Shown one piece after another: positions 26,814 to 36,334 of a DNA stretch of 64,000 nt. The position numbers were made by a program, and so were the translations under genes. Numbering within the stretch: position 1 is the stretch's first letter; each line of letters starts with the position of its first letter. A model generated the notes under the pieces. It worked only from the letters and a program-made list of their open reading frames with translations. It ran no database searches and was not told the origin of the DNA. The stretch spans positions 62,001-126,000 of the forward strand of contig NZ_RKMH01000006.1 of the NCBI RefSeq assembly GCF_003797185.1, read 5' to 3'. This DNA comes from Gordonia oryzae. Lineage in GTDB: Bacteria > Actinomycetota > Actinomycetes > Mycobacteriales > Mycobacteriaceae.

Positions 26814-27002
26814 CGATCGCTGTCGCAGCGTCGCCCGAACCCGATCACGGGAATCAGGTAAGGCCTGCTCGGGAGCGTCTGGAGATCCGGCCCGAGCCCA
26901 TCGATCACCGATTGGGTTCGTCGGGTTGATCGCAACCCGACGAGACACGACCGAAAAGCACCAACACCAGACACACGAACTACACAGACGAGGTACACAC
27001 GC

Positions 27003-27263
27003 GTGGCAAACATCAAGTCCCAGGTCAAGCGCAACCGCACCAACGAGATCCGTCGGCAGCGCAACCAGTCGGTCAAGTCATCCCTGCGCACCGCGATCCG
27101 CGGTTTCCGTGAGGCCGTGGATGCCGGCGACAAGGACAAGGCCGGCGAGCTGCTGGTGACCACCAGCCGCAAGCTCGACAAGGCCGCCAGCAAGGGCGTC
27201 ATCCACGCCAACCAGGCTGCCAACAAGAAGTCGGCAATGGCACTCGCCCTCAACAAGCTCTGA
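27003..27263 (+). CDS. rpsT: Small ribosomal subunit protein bS20
   Basis: 86-residue basic helical protein that binds 16S rRNA early in 30S assembly. The start [20 protein letters not shown] and the ending [15 protein letters not shown] are the bS20 signatures, and the length is normal. GTG start at 27003 with GAGG nearby (purine-rich ACGAGGTAC). Monocistronic; faces holA across a terminator region. Confidence 0.97.
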   Translation: MANIKSQVKRNRTNEIRRQRNQSVKSSLRTAIRGFREAVDAGDKDKAGELLVTTSRKLDKAASKGVIHANQAANKKSAMALALNKL

Positions 27264-27326
27264 GCCGTCAGTAAGCTCTGACGACTCAGAGCGATCTGAT
27301 TCGCCGGCATGCCTTCGGCGACTGCG

Positions 27327-27378
27327 AGCGCCTGACACGGCTGCTGCGGCCCGAAGCGAATCAAGGCGCTTTTCTTTT
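27327..27378 (+). terminator. rpsT intrinsic terminator
   Basis: AGCGCCT and AGGCGCT form a 7-bp stem around a long loop, followed directly by TTTCTTTT, the only clear U-rich run after rpsT. A smaller TCGCCG/CGGCGA hairpin precedes it at 27301-27321. Confidence 0.5.
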
Positions 27379-27383
27379 CCACC

Positions 27384-27418
27384 TCACCCCGGTGATCCCC
27401 ACGCGGTCGCCGGGGTGA
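27384..27418. terminator. Hairpin between rpsT and holA
   Basis: TCACCCCGG and CCGGGGTGA make a perfect 9-bp stem with a 17-nt loop, 25 nt after the end of holA on the minus strand. It may end holA-operon transcripts; there is no U-run. Confidence 0.45.
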
Positions 27419-27442
27419 CGTGCGTGGCTCGTCACCGATCCC

Positions 27443-28411
27443 CTACCCCGCGCGTCGGCGGCCCACGGGTCGCAGCCCCGCGACGCGGACCACCGCATCG
27501 GTCAACGCGAAGTCCGCGTCGGCGGCCTGTCCCTTGACATCCCCGTTGAGTGCGGCGACGACCATCACCGCCGCGGCAATCGACTCCGAATCCCACGCCC
27601 GCCCCTGGGCCTGAGCGTTCTTCACCCGGCGCGGCGACATTCCCAATTCGGCTGCCGCGGAGGCATCGACGTTCCCAAGGGCACGCACACGAGCGATCGC
27701 ATGCACCGCCTCGGCCAAGGCATCGGCCAGCAGCACCCGCGGGACGCCGTGGTGCAACGCCCAGGCCAGTGACTCGAGCGCACCCGCACGGTCTCCGGCA
27801 ACCGCCTTATCGGCGACCTCGAAACCACTCACCTCCGGACGGCCCTGGTAGTACAACCGAACCGACTCCTCGTCGACCTTGCCGCCGGTATCGGCAACGA
27901 GCTGGCTGCACGCGGCCGCCAGCTCCCGCAACGCGGCACCGACGGATTCGACGATCACCTCCACCACATCGTTGGAGACCCGGACGCCCAGGGTCCGGAA
28001 CTCGTTGCGGACGAACGTCATTCGCTCCGACGGCCAACGCGGCGCCACACACTCGTGCACCGAGGCGTCGGCCTTGCGAAGATCCGTGGCCAGCGACTTC
28101 GCGCGGCCGCCCCCCGTGTGGATCACCAGCAGGGTGACGCCCTCGGGTAGCGCCCGTGCCGTCTCGGAGAGCAGCGCCGCCGGCTGCTTACCGGCATCGG
28201 CGGCCGACTCCACGACCACCACCCGCTCGTCGGCGAACAACGACGGGCTCAGCAATTCCGCGAGTTCCGGGCCTGTGACGTCACCGGCCCGCACCCTGGT
28301 CACCGGGACGTCGGTCCCGGCGGCCGCCGATCGCTGCGCCACCACATCCTCGATGACGCGGCCGGTGAGGAAATCGTCGTCCCCGAGGAGCAGATGCAGT
28401 CGTTCGGTCAC
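27443..28411 (-). CDS. holA: DNA polymerase III delta subunit
   Basis: 322-residue clamp-loader subunit that opens the beta clamp. Conserved features: LLLGDDDFLTGRVIEDV at the start, VVVVESAADAG in the AAA+-like domain, and the C-terminal HHGVPRVLLADALAEAVHAIARV helices. Like other delta subunits it lacks a P-loop. The GTG at 28411 overlaps the comEC stop as GTGA; the frame is open 56 codons more but those codons overlap comEC. End of the comEA-comEC-holA operon, as in M. tuberculosis (Rv2413c). Confidence 0.92.
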   Translation of the reverse strand: MTERLHLLLGDDDFLTGRVIEDVVAQRSAAAGTDVPVTRVRAGDVTGPELAELLSPSLFADERVVVVESAADAGKQPAALLSETARALPEGVTLLVIHTGGGRAKSLATDLRKADASVHECVAPRWPSERMTFVRNEFRTLGVRVSNDVVEVIVESVGAALRELAAACSQLVADTGGKVDEESVRLYYQGRPEVSGFEVADKAVAGDRAGALESLAWALHHGVPRVLLADALAEAVHAIARVRALGNVDASAAAELGMSPRRVKNAQAQGRAWDSESIAAAVMVVAALNGDVKGQAADADFALTDAVVRVAGLRPVGRRRAG

Positions 28412-29946
28412 GGGCCCCATCGTGCCAGACCCCGCCGGCACCGGAGCACCGCGATCCGCACCGAGTCGGCGTCGATGTGACGGACCGCAGCAGCGACGGC
28501 GACGATCATGGCCGAGCACATCAACGACACCATCACCCCGGGCCAGCCTTCCGGTATCCCGATCATCGCCCACTGCCACGACCCGAGGCGATCAGCACAG
28601 GTGAGCATCCACCACACCTCTGGTGCCATGGCGCGGATCAGCAACTCCGACAGCATCATCGGGACACCGTCTACTGCTCCGACCGCCCCGATCAGCGCTG
28701 CCGCGGTGCCGACGATCCCGACGACGGCCACCACCGGCGCGACAGCCACATTCGCCAGTACGGTGACCAGGCTGAGGGTGCCGGACAGGTACGCGATCAT
28801 CGGGGAGGTGGTCACCGCGGCCGCAATGGCCATCGCCGTCACCTCGGCTATCCCGGCGGGCACCCGGATGGCCCGCAGCGCATCACGGATACCCGGGGCG
28901 ACCATCACCAGACCCGCGGTGGCAACGACGGACAGTGCGAATCCCGAATCTCGGGCCAGCTCCGGCCACCACAACACGCCACCGATTACTGCCGCACCAA
29001 GCGCGGGCAACGCCTGCGAGCGCCGCGAACTGAGCACTGCCAGCAGGCCCACCCCGCCCATCATCGCCGCGCGCAGCACACTCGGTGACGGACGCACGAG
29101 GATGACGAAGCCGACGATCGTCAGGGCACCGGCGACGGCCACCACTTTCGGTGACGCGCCGGCCAACCGGAACGCGAAGATCACCGCACCGCACACCACC
29201 GCGAAGTTGGCGCCGGAGACCGCGGTCAGATGGAGCAGACCGGCAGCCCGGAAGTCGTCGCGGACCTCCGGCGACAGCGCGCTCTCGTCGCCGAGGACCA
29301 GACCTGGGAACAATCCCGACGACTCCGGCGATAGTGCCCGTACGGCGTTGCGCTGCAACCGTTCCCGGATGTCACCGGCGATCCGCTGGTGCGGCGGGGG
29401 ACGTCCCAGCAAGGTCGGCGCACCTGAGGCAGTCACCCGCGCGACGACGAGTTCTCCCGGCGGCGGCGGACGTACGGTCACCAGGACCCGCACACGCTGC
29501 CCCGGAAGCACACCGGCCCATGACTGTGCCCGACCAACCAGTTCGGCCGGTGCCGTGGACACCGGTCGCCGTGCGACGGCGTCGATCTCGACGCGGGCCC
29601 GCACCATGCCCGCCGCGGATGGACCGAACGCCACCGGATCCTCACGCAGGGTCAGCCACATCGTGACCTTGCCGCGCATTTCGTGCACCGGATGACGGTC
29701 ACGGGTTTCCAGCCGCAACGCCATCGCCGTCGCGCAGGTCGCGGCGAGTACCGTACATATCAGTGCCGGGCCGACGATCTCCCACCGCAGGCGACGCGAT
29801 CGCCACATCAGGACGACGACGACCGCGACCACAGTCGAGGACACCGCGATCATCACCGACACGCTGACCGTGGCCCCGAGGCATACCGCCGTGATCAGCC
29901 ACACCGACACCGACGGTGACAGCAGCCGCAGATCCTGATCCCGCAT
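28408..29946 (-). CDS. comEC: ComEC/Rec2-type DNA channel protein, no nuclease domain
   Basis: 512-residue polytopic membrane protein. A first helix cluster (15-85) is followed by an extracytoplasmic OB-like domain (about 90-190, with RGKVTMWLTLREDP), then the competence core LFPGLVLGDESALSPEVRDDFRAAGLLHLTAVSGANF with its conserved HLTAVSG, and more helices. The metallo-beta-lactamase domain that follows in Gram-positive ComEC is missing, as in mycobacteria. It abuts comEA directly (TGA then ATG). It could be an uptake channel for transformation, which is not shown in this group. Confidence 0.88.
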   Translation of the reverse strand: MRDQDLRLLSPSVSVWLITAVCLGATVSVSVMIAVSSTVVAVVVVLMWRSRRLRWEIVGPALICTVLAATCATAMALRLETRDRHPVHEMRGKVTMWLTLREDPVAFGPSAAGMVRARVEIDAVARRPVSTAPAELVGRAQSWAGVLPGQRVRVLVTVRPPPPGELVVARVTASGAPTLLGRPPPHQRIAGDIRERLQRNAVRALSPESSGLFPGLVLGDESALSPEVRDDFRAAGLLHLTAVSGANFAVVCGAVIFAFRLAGASPKVVAVAGALTIVGFVILVRPSPSVLRAAMMGGVGLLAVLSSRRSQALPALGAAVIGGVLWWPELARDSGFALSVVATAGLVMVAPGIRDALRAIRVPAGIAEVTAMAIAAAVTTSPMIAYLSGTLSLVTVLANVAVAPVVAVVGIVGTAAALIGAVGAVDGVPMMLSELLIRAMAPEVWWMLTCADRLGSWQWAMIGIPEGWPGVMVSLMCSAMIVAVAAAVRHIDADSVRIAVLRCRRGLARWGP

Positions 29947-31125
29947 TCAGACCGTCACCAGTCCGCGTAGCTTGGCCAATCGGGACGGACCGATCCCGTC
30001 GACCTCACCGAGCTGCTCGACGGAGCCAAAAGTGCCGTTGCGCGTGCGGTAGTCGATGATCGCCTGCGCGGTGACCGGACCGACGCCGGGTAACGCGTCG
30101 AGTTCGGACTCCGATGCGGTGTTCAGGTTGACCAAACCGCCCACGCTCCCGGCGGCACCTGCGGCCGGCGTGTCCGCACCTGTCGAATCCGGCCCCCCGG
30201 GGTCACCGGTCTCCGAGCCGACCGCGGTTCCGGCGGCGGATGCGCCGCCCGAGGGCACGACCGCGCTGCGCAATGCCAGCCTGCCCTCCTGCGCCGCGTA
30301 ACCCACGAGGATCTGGTCGCCGTCGCGAACGGGCTGCGCCAAATTCAACGAGACCGTGTCGGCACCCTCACGCGTGCCGCCGGCGGCGGCCAGTGCGTCG
30401 GCGATCCGGGCGCCGCTGTGGAGTCGGACCACACCTGGCCGGTGCACCAATCCGACGACACTGACCACCACCTGGGCATTGGCGGCAGGTGGTTGTCCCG
30501 CACCCGAGGCGGACGCGCGCGACGGTGCAGAAGCGGCATCGGAGACGTTCGACGATGTTGCCGGCTCTCCCGGAGCGCCGAAGTCCACCGCGGGTGCCTC
30601 TCCGGAATCGGCGAACAGACCGAATCCGGCGATCACGCATGCCGCGACGCCGACAAGAATGACGGCGATCGCGGCCGGAGGGGCGACGGCGAAGCGGCGG
30701 CGCGGCCGGTCGTCACGTCCGTCCTCCACGTCGTCGTCGGCATCAGGGTCGGCTCCATCGGGGTTGGCGTCATCGTCGAAGTACGGGCCGCCGCCCACCG
30801 AGGGGTTACCGACCCGGGCGGAGGGGGTCCCGGCGTGGTCGGGGCGGACCGGGGCAGGATCGGTGGCGACCGGATCAAGCCAGCCCGGCAGTGCCACCAC
30901 ACCCCACCCGTCATCGCCCGCGGTCCGCGGCGGCAACGGATCGCCACCGCCGGAGTGTGCATCGGAATCAGGTTGCAGGGCTGAATCATCGAGTTCGAGG
31001 GGTGCCGGTACACCGTCGGCGACGCGCTCCAGCCCGGAGAGCCGGTCGAGTGCCGAACGGCGCCGAGTGCGGGCGTGAGCGTCCTCGGCGCCGGCCCGAC
31101 GCGGTGTTCGTGAGGTGTCACTCAT
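29947..31125 (-). CDS. comEA: ComEA-like DNA-binding membrane protein
   Basis: 392-residue protein: a long disordered, Asp/Pro-rich cytoplasmic part (1-150), one transmembrane helix (about 155-178), a Ser/Ala-rich linker, a SLBB domain starting at VVSVVGLVHRPGVVRLHSG, a second disordered linker, and C-terminal helix-hairpin-helix repeats (LVNLNTASESELDALPGVGP and IGPSRLAKLRG). The HhH part binds DNA and would hand it to ComEC. The cytoplasmic extension is far longer than in Bacillus ComEA. ATG at 31125 chosen; one more ATG lies 8 codons upstream. Confidence 0.88.
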   Translation of the reverse strand: MSDTSRTPRRAGAEDAHARTRRRSALDRLSGLERVADGVPAPLELDDSALQPDSDAHSGGGDPLPPRTAGDDGWGVVALPGWLDPVATDPAPVRPDHAGTPSARVGNPSVGGGPYFDDDANPDGADPDADDDVEDGRDDRPRRRFAVAPPAAIAVILVGVAACVIAGFGLFADSGEAPAVDFGAPGEPATSSNVSDAASAPSRASASGAGQPPAANAQVVVSVVGLVHRPGVVRLHSGARIADALAAAGGTREGADTVSLNLAQPVRDGDQILVGYAAQEGRLALRSAVVPSGGASAAGTAVGSETGDPGGPDSTGADTPAAGAAGSVGGLVNLNTASESELDALPGVGPVTAQAIIDYRTRNGTFGSVEQLGEVDGIGPSRLAKLRGLVTV

Positions 31126-31237
31126 GTCAGCGAACCTACGGCGATGCACAGACCTGTGCGGTCGCCTGCGTCGTCGTCGCCGGCGATCTGTGTAGCGCCG
31201 CAGTTCTGTGGACTACGGATCGAAAATCGCCGGCGGG

Positions 31238-32101
31238 TCAGTCGATCTGGTCGGCGCCCTCGATCGGGTCCAGGTGGGTGGTCACGGTCAGACCGAGTGC
31301 GCCCGGTCCGATATGACTGCCGAGGATCGGACCGAGGTCGACGGTCAGAGCGGAGGTCACCACCCGCAGCCGTTCGCGGACCGTGTTGGCGAGATCGTGT
31401 GCGGCGTCTGGGATCTGGCAGTGGTGCACGCCGAGGGTCACCGCCCGGCCGTCGGCGAAGTCGACCGCAGTGTCGGTCATCTTCGCCACAGCCCGCGAAA
31501 ACGTCCGTTGTCGCTCGCGCAGGGTCAGGATGCCGTCGTCGATGGCGAGTATCGGTTTGATCGACAACGCCGACCCGAGCAGTTTGCCCGCCGCACTGAT
31601 GCGGCCGCTGTTGCGCAGGTTGTCCAAACTCTGCACGCAGATCAGCGATTCGGCGGTGGAGGCTTGGCGGATAGCCGACTCGTAGACCCGGTCGCGGTCG
31701 GCTCCGGCGGCCGCGGCCTGCGCAGCGGCGATGGCCGCAAAGCCCAGGCCCAGCCCCACCGAGCGGCTGTCGACAACCCGGATCAGGCCGGGATGATTCT
31801 CGGCGGCCAGTCGCGCGGCACCCCACGTCCCCGACAGTCGCCTCGACATCATCACCGCGACCACACCGGCACCGTCGCTGGCCGCGACTGCGGTAGCGAA
31901 CGCGGTGGCGAGTTCCTGCGGATTGGCGCCCGAGGTCGTCACACCCGATCGACTGATCAGATCGTCGGGAATGTCGTCGATGCCCTCACGGTAATCGACA
32001 CCGTCGAGGGCCAGGTGCAACGGGACCACCGAGATGCGATAGTGCTCGGCGATCGCCGGTGGGAGGCGGGCCGAGGAATCGGTGACGACGACAACAGGCA
32101 C
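31238..32101 (-). CDS. degV: DegV family fatty-acid-binding protein (FakB-like)
   Basis: 287-residue EDD-fold protein. The start VVVVTDSSARLPP, the TTSGANPQEL segment (TSQP-type phosphate-head loop), SRRLSGTWGAA and RVVDSRSVGLGLG are the DegV hallmarks, with the conserved fatty-acid carboxylate contacts. In Firmicutes these proteins present fatty acids to the kinase FakA. A FakA-like gene is at 43.1-44.9 kb, so the pair could work together although unlinked. It stands alone downstream of octT with a hairpin between. Confidence 0.88.
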   Translation of the reverse strand: MPVVVVTDSSARLPPAIAEHYRISVVPLHLALDGVDYREGIDDIPDDLISRSGVTTSGANPQELATAFATAVAASDGAGVVAVMMSRRLSGTWGAARLAAENHPGLIRVVDSRSVGLGLGFAAIAAAQAAAAGADRDRVYESAIRQASTAESLICVQSLDNLRNSGRISAAGKLLGSALSIKPILAIDDGILTLRERQRTFSRAVAKMTDTAVDFADGRAVTLGVHHCQIPDAAHDLANTVRERLRVVTSALTVDLGPILGSHIGPGALGLTVTTHLDPIEGADQID

Positions 32102-32127
32102 GGGTCTACGTTAGCCGTTGCATCCCG

Positions 32128-32151
32128 GTGCCCCACGCCGGTGTGGGGCAC
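32128..32151. terminator. Hairpin between octT and degV
   Basis: GTGCCCCAC and GTGGGGCAC form a perfect 9-bp stem with a 6-nt loop, 25 nt after octT ends and 26 nt before degV starts on the same strand. No U-run, so it may be a Rho-type or processing stem. Confidence 0.45.
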
Positions 32152-32176
32152 TCGGGATTGGTGGCGGTTGTCGCGC

Positions 32177-32950
32177 TCAATCCGTCAAGATGGGCGCGAG
32201 GACCGCGGCGACCGCATCGGCGATCTGCCGGTGACAGTCGAATCCCCAGTGAATCCCGTCCGGGTTCATCTCGTCGGCGGCGTCGGCGAAGTGCGCCCGG
32301 GTGATCGAGGAGAACTCGACGGTCGGCACACCCGCCGACGATGCCCACTGTTGCATGGCCGCCGTCGTCGGGATACGACCGGTATGTACGTTCCCGTAAT
32401 AGGGACTGCGGTGTGTGGGCGGCAGACACACCACGACCGGCAGATCGGGCCGTAGCCGGGTGAGCGCGTCGACCACCTTGTCCAGGTGCTCGACGGTCAC
32501 CTTCGGCGGGAGCGCCACCGGCCAGCCGAGGCGCGACGCGCGTGGTTGCCACCACTGATATCCCGTGCGCACCGCCTGTCGCAGCCGCGGCGGACGCAGA
32601 TACCGGATCTGTTCGCGCAGCGCCGTCGGCAGGGGCGAAGGGAGGCTGTCCATCCCGCCGATCGCGAGAACGACCGCGCGCGCCGACGGGACTGCCGACC
32701 AGATGTTGGGGTCTTGGGTCAGCGCCCACCACACGTCACGGCTGGTCCACCCCACCCGGCCGAACAGCCGGGTCGGCAGACACACTCGTGCGCCGAGGAG
32801 GTTCGGCCAAATCCGTGGATCGTCGGCGGGCAGTCCGCCGCCGGGACCGTAGTATGCGAGCGAGTCCGACAGCACGAGCAGGCAACCGTCGGAGCACGCG
32901 GCGGGGGCAGGGCCCGCCGGATCGGGACCCGTCGGGTCAGGCACCGTCAC
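32177..32950 (-). CDS. octT: Diglucosylglycerate octanoyltransferase (SGNH type)
   Basis: 257-residue GDSL/SGNH-like acyltransferase. The nucleophile block LLVLSDSLAYYGP gives Ser in the S-D-S context, IGGMDSLP is the block III analogue, and DGIHWGFDCHRQIADAV gives the Asp/His pair. In mycobacteria the neighbour of gpgP (Rv2418c, OctT) transfers octanoyl to diglucosylglycerate, an early step of methylglucose lipopolysaccharide. The identical order octT-gpgP-rsfS-nadD supports this name. GTG at 32950 overlaps the gpgP stop (GTGA). Confidence 0.8.
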   Translation of the reverse strand: MTVPDPTGPDPAGPAPAACSDGCLLVLSDSLAYYGPGGGLPADDPRIWPNLLGARVCLPTRLFGRVGWTSRDVWWALTQDPNIWSAVPSARAVVLAIGGMDSLPSPLPTALREQIRYLRPPRLRQAVRTGYQWWQPRASRLGWPVALPPKVTVEHLDKVVDALTRLRPDLPVVVCLPPTHRSPYYGNVHTGRIPTTAAMQQWASSAGVPTVEFSSITRAHFADAADEMNPDGIHWGFDCHRQIADAVAAVLAPILTD

Positions 32951-33660
32951 TGGATTGCCGAGTCGGTCGCCTCGGCCGAGGCGTTCCACACGTCCAGGCG
33001 CCATCGCGGATTCTCACCGGGAGCCGCATGCCCGGACAACTGCACCCAGCTGGTGTTCGCCAGGCCACCGAGAATCGGCCACCGCGCCACCGGCAGATCC
33101 AGCAAAGCAGCGGTCATCGCGGCGATGACCCCGCCGTGTGCGACCAACACCACCGGCGACTCCGGCGATACACCGGTCCCCCAGTCCTCCAGTGCAGCAA
33201 CGAGTTCGGTGACGACCGGCACCGCCCGAGCGGCGACGTCGACGCGGCTCTCGCCACCCGGCGGCGCCCAGGTGGCGTCGTCGCGCCAGATCGCCCGGGC
33301 ACCGGGTGCCTGCGCGTCGACCTCCAGATGGGTCAAGCCCTGCCACTGCCCCAGGTGTGTTTCGCGCAGCCGCTCATCGGACTCGACCGACAGTCCGGTC
33401 GCCAGCGCCAACGCCTCCGCGGTGTCGCGGGCGCGACGCAGATCCGACGACCGGATCACCATGGGATTTTTGTCTGCCAACGCTGCTGCAGCCGACTTTG
33501 CCTGCTGCACACCGATTTCGGAGAGATCAGTATCGAGCTGCCCCTGCATCCGACTGGTCGCGTTATAGCCGGTCTGTCCGTGCCGCAACAGGATCAACCG
33601 GCGCACGATCGGCGTGAGGCGTTCGACGGAGGTGTCGCCGCTGTCGGGACCGCCACTCAC
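32947..33660 (-). CDS. gpgP: Glucosyl-3-phosphoglycerate phosphatase
   Basis: 237-residue histidine phosphatase. The catalytic motif LILLRHGQT (phospho-His in RHG) is near residue 25, a DLRRARDTA Arg and the second His in VLVAHGGVI complete the active site. In mycobacteria this protein (Rv2419c) removes phosphate from glucosyl-3-phosphoglycerate, the second step of methylglucose polysaccharide synthesis. The GTG at 33660 overlaps the rsfS stop as GTGA; a longer upstream frame lies inside rsfS. A generic phosphoglycerate-mutase annotation is the alternative, but the context favours GpgP. Confidence 0.85.
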   Translation of the reverse strand: MSGGPDSGDTSVERLTPIVRRLILLRHGQTGYNATSRMQGQLDTDLSEIGVQQAKSAAAALADKNPMVIRSSDLRRARDTAEALALATGLSVESDERLRETHLGQWQGLTHLEVDAQAPGARAIWRDDATWAPPGGESRVDVAARAVPVVTELVAALEDWGTGVSPESPVVLVAHGGVIAAMTAALLDLPVARWPILGGLANTSWVQLSGHAAPGENPRWRLDVWNASAEATDSAIQ

Positions 33661-34028
33661 TCGGACTCCTGATCGCTGGTGACCTCGACGGTCGGACAGT
33701 CCTTCCACAAGCTCTCCAGTGCATAGAAGGCGCGCTCGTCGGCATGCTGAATGTGGATCACGATGTCGATGTAATCCAGCAGCGCCCAACGACCTTCGCG
33801 AGTACCTTCTCGGCGCACCGGTTTGTAGCCGGCCTCGCGCATCTTGTCCTCGACCTCATCGGTGATCGCATTGACCTGGCGCTCGTTGTCGGCGGATGCG
33901 ATGACGAACAGGTCGGTGATCACCAATTGTTCGGAAACATCGATGACGGCGACGTCGTGACCGAGTTTGTCCTCGGCCGCCAGCGCAGCCACCCGCGCCA
34001 TCGCCAATGCCTCGGCTGATGCAGTCAC
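33657..34028 (-). CDS. rsfS: Ribosome silencing factor
   Basis: 123-residue RsfS/Iojap protein that binds uL14 and blocks 30S-50S joining in poor conditions. The signature AVIDVSEQLVITDLFVIASADNERQ and EGTREGRWALLDYIDIVIHI are unmistakable, and the length is normal. GTG at 34028 with AAAGGAC 7-8 nt before it. It follows nadD by 61 nt, the usual nadD-rsfS pair. Confidence 0.95.
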   Translation of the reverse strand: MTASAEALAMARVAALAAEDKLGHDVAVIDVSEQLVITDLFVIASADNERQVNAITDEVEDKMREAGYKPVRREGTREGRWALLDYIDIVIHIQHADERAFYALESLWKDCPTVEVTSDQESE

Positions 34029-34089
34029 ACAAGTCCTTTCATTACAGCGGCCGCCCCGAGCGGCGCATCATGTCGAACGGCGGGATCGG

Positions 34090-34845
34090 TCACGGCGCCG
34101 ACACCCGGGCGGAGTTGCTGCGCAGCGGTCGATAGAGCCGCCGCTTGGCGATGTACTGCACGACGCCGTCGGGAACGAGATACCAGACGGGACGTCCGTG
34201 CGCAGCGCGCGCCCGGCATTCGGTCGAGGAGATCGCCAGGGCCGGGATCTCGAGCATCTGCAATGTTTCCGGGGGCAGATCCTGAAGATGCTGAGACAGG
34301 TGACTCGCATTGAGTTCGTAACCGGGCCGACTGACGCCGATGAAGTTGGCCAGCTCGAACAGCTCTTCCCAGTTCTGCCAGGACAGGATCGATTCGAGCG
34401 CGTCGGCGCCGGTGATGAAGAACAGTTCGGCGTCGGGCAGAGTCGCGTTCAGATCCCGCAACGTGTCGACGGTGTAGGTGTTTCCCTCGCGGTCGATGTC
34501 GACGCGACTCACCGAGAAGCGCGGGTTGGATGCGGTCGCGATCACCGTCATCAAATAGCGGTCCTCGGCGGGTGAGACCTCTTTGCTGCGCTGGTCGTCC
34601 TCGCTGCGCGGATCGACACTGTCACGCTGACCGACACTGCGCGGCTGATCGACGTCCTCGGGCCCCGATCCTTCGTCCTCGCCGAGTTTCTGCCAGGGCC
34701 GCCCGGTGGGCACGAAGATGACTTCGTGCAGCGAGAACCGGTGCGCCACCTCACTGGCCGCCACCAGGTGGCCGTTGTGGATCGGGTCGAACGTGCCACC
34801 CATCACGCCGATACGGCGGCGCGCCTGGGGGCGGTCGGTGGACAT
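34090..34845 (-). CDS. nadD: Nicotinate-nucleotide adenylyltransferase with acidic insert
   Basis: 251-residue enzyme joining nicotinate mononucleotide and ATP to give deamido-NAD. [14 protein letters not shown] (14-26) is the nucleotidyltransferase HxGH motif and the C-terminal [12 protein letters not shown] is the second ATP motif (ISST). After VPTGRPWQK, where relatives go straight on to the [10 protein letters not shown] helix, there is an extra stretch of about 35 charged residues (positions 55-90, Glu/Asp/Gln/Arg-rich). The frame is intact so the insert is translated. ATG at 34845 fits the family N-terminus; more upstream codons are out of character. Confidence 0.92.
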   Translation of the reverse strand: MSTDRPQARRRIGVMGGTFDPIHNGHLVAASEVAHRFSLHEVIFVPTGRPWQKLGEDEGSGPEDVDQPRSVGQRDSVDPRSEDDQRSKEVSPAEDRYLMTVIATASNPRFSVSRVDIDREGNTYTVDTLRDLNATLPDAELFFITGADALESILSWQNWEELFELANFIGVSRPGYELNASHLSQHLQDLPPETLQMLEIPALAISSTECRARAAHGRPVWYLVPDGVVQYIAKRRLYRPLRSNSARVSAP

Positions 34846-34906
34846 GAAGGCTGAGTCTACGCGGTGGGAACCGGCGAGCCGGTCGCGACGGCGGGCGGGC
34901 GCATCG

Positions 34907-36334
34907 TCACACCGGTAGCAGGTCGGCGATGACGGTGGCGAGCTGGCGGGCGTTGCGACACTCGAACATCTCGATGACCTGGGCATAGTCGTCGGCGACC
35001 GAGTCGCCGGTGCCCCATTCGGCGCCGGCCTCGGGGTTGAGCCAATAGGCGTGGCGCGCGCGTTCGACGAGTCGGGCGAGCAGTTCGGTGCGGGGGAAGC
35101 CGAAGTTGGTACGGGCGTCTCCGAGGATCAGTAGTGCGCCGCGGTGGGTGAGGGTCTCGGCGTAGTCGTCGACGAAGCCACGCAACATGTTGCCGTAGTC
35201 GGAGTGCCCGTCGCGGGTGATGAGCCGGGCGGTCGAGATCATCCGGTGCATCGCTGCCCGGGAGTCACCACCGAAGCCGGCGTCGGCGTCGTTGCGCGGG
35301 TCGAACAGATCGGTCACCTCGTCGACGGTGTCGATGAACGCAAACACCCGGACCTTCGAGAACTGCTGGCGCAGTGCGTAGACGAGGTTGAGAGTGAATT
35401 GGGAGAACCCGGCAACCGAGCCGGAGACGTCACAGATGACGATCAGTTCAGGCCGTCCGGGTCGGGGTTTGCGGTGGCGGAGTTCGATGGGCACCCCACC
35501 GGTCGACATCGATGCGCGCAGGGTGGTCCGCACGTCGACCGGACCGCGATGGGCGCGTCGGCGGCGGATCTCCAACCGCGAGGCCAACAATCGGGCCAGC
35601 GGGTCAATCGTGCGGCGCAGTTCGGCCTGTTCCCTGGCACCGGCGGTGAGGAAATTGATGTTCTCCGGCAGGCTGGGCACCGCGTATTCACCGACGCGTT
35701 CGCGGCCGTTGCGCGCCGACATCCGGCGTTGGGTTTCGCGTTCGATCGCCGCGCGGACCGCTGCGGCCCGATCACCGGCGGCCCGGCGGAACATCGGCTC
35801 GGTACCCAGATCGAGATCCGACGGCGCCCCGCCGGCCATCGCCGCCGCGATCCGGGCGATTAGGGTCTGCGGGTCGATTACCGACAGCGCTTGATACGCC
35901 GAATACGCCTCACCGCGGGCGGATTCGTACCGCCCGAGCGTTTCGACGATCTCGGCGACCATCGCGTCGAGACGGCCGTCGGACGCCGAGTCGGGGTCGG
36001 CCAGCAGGGTGGCCAGCGCGTCGCGGGTGGCGGCGATGTCCACCTCGCCGTCGGCGGAGCGCGGCAGCTCCTCGGTACTGGTGCGCACTCCGGGTGCGGC
36101 CGGGAACCACAGGTCGAAGAGCCGATCGAAGGCCGCCCGATGCAGATGGTCGTCGAGCAGTGTCGCCGCGAGTCCCTCTCGCAGACTGCTGCGGTCGAGC
36201 AGGTCGAGGACCTCGACGGCACGTGCGGCGTCGATCAGTTTCGACGGCCCGACCACCACACCGCGTCGGCGCAACTCGTCGACGAAGTCGGTGAGGTGGG
36301 CGACGAATGGCGTGGTCTCCGGCACGGCCGACAT
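34907..36334 (-). CDS. VWA domain protein, CoxE-like
   Basis: 475-residue protein with an alpha-helical N-terminal half and a C-terminal von Willebrand A domain. The metal-ion site DVSGS begins at Asp302 in [14 protein letters not shown], with the later RHGHSDYGN-type Thr/Asp loop replaced by [11 protein letters not shown]. It corresponds to the CoxE-like group that pairs with MoxR ATPases as a metal-insertion or remodelling chaperone. ATG at 36334 shares one nt with the MoxR stop (TGATG). A 108-codon upstream extension overlaps the ATPase and is discarded. M. tuberculosis has the same pair next to proA (Rv2425c/Rv2426c). Confidence 0.85.
   Translation of the reverse strand: MSAVPETTPFVAHLTDFVDELRRRGVVVGPSKLIDAARAVEVLDLLDRSSLREGLAATLLDDHLHRAAFDRLFDLWFPAAPGVRTSTEELPRSADGEVDIAATRDALATLLADPDSASDGRLDAMVAEIVETLGRYESARGEAYSAYQALSVIDPQTLIARIAAAMAGGAPSDLDLGTEPMFRRAAGDRAAAVRAAIERETQRRMSARNGRERVGEYAVPSLPENINFLTAGAREQAELRRTIDPLARLLASRLEIRRRRAHRGPVDVRTTLRASMSTGGVPIELRHRKPRPGRPELIVICDVSGSVAGFSQFTLNLVYALRQQFSKVRVFAFIDTVDEVTDLFDPRNDADAGFGGDSRAAMHRMISTARLITRDGHSDYGNMLRGFVDDYAETLTHRGALLILGDARTNFGFPRTELLARLVERARHAYWLNPEAGAEWGTGDSVADDYAQVIEMFECRNARQLATVIADLLPV

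Noticed and set aside
31179-31233. GCCGGCGAT/ATCGCCGGC inverted repeat at the degV end
   Set aside because: The loop is over 30 nt and one arm lies at the degV stop; GC-rich matches of this size are expected by chance.
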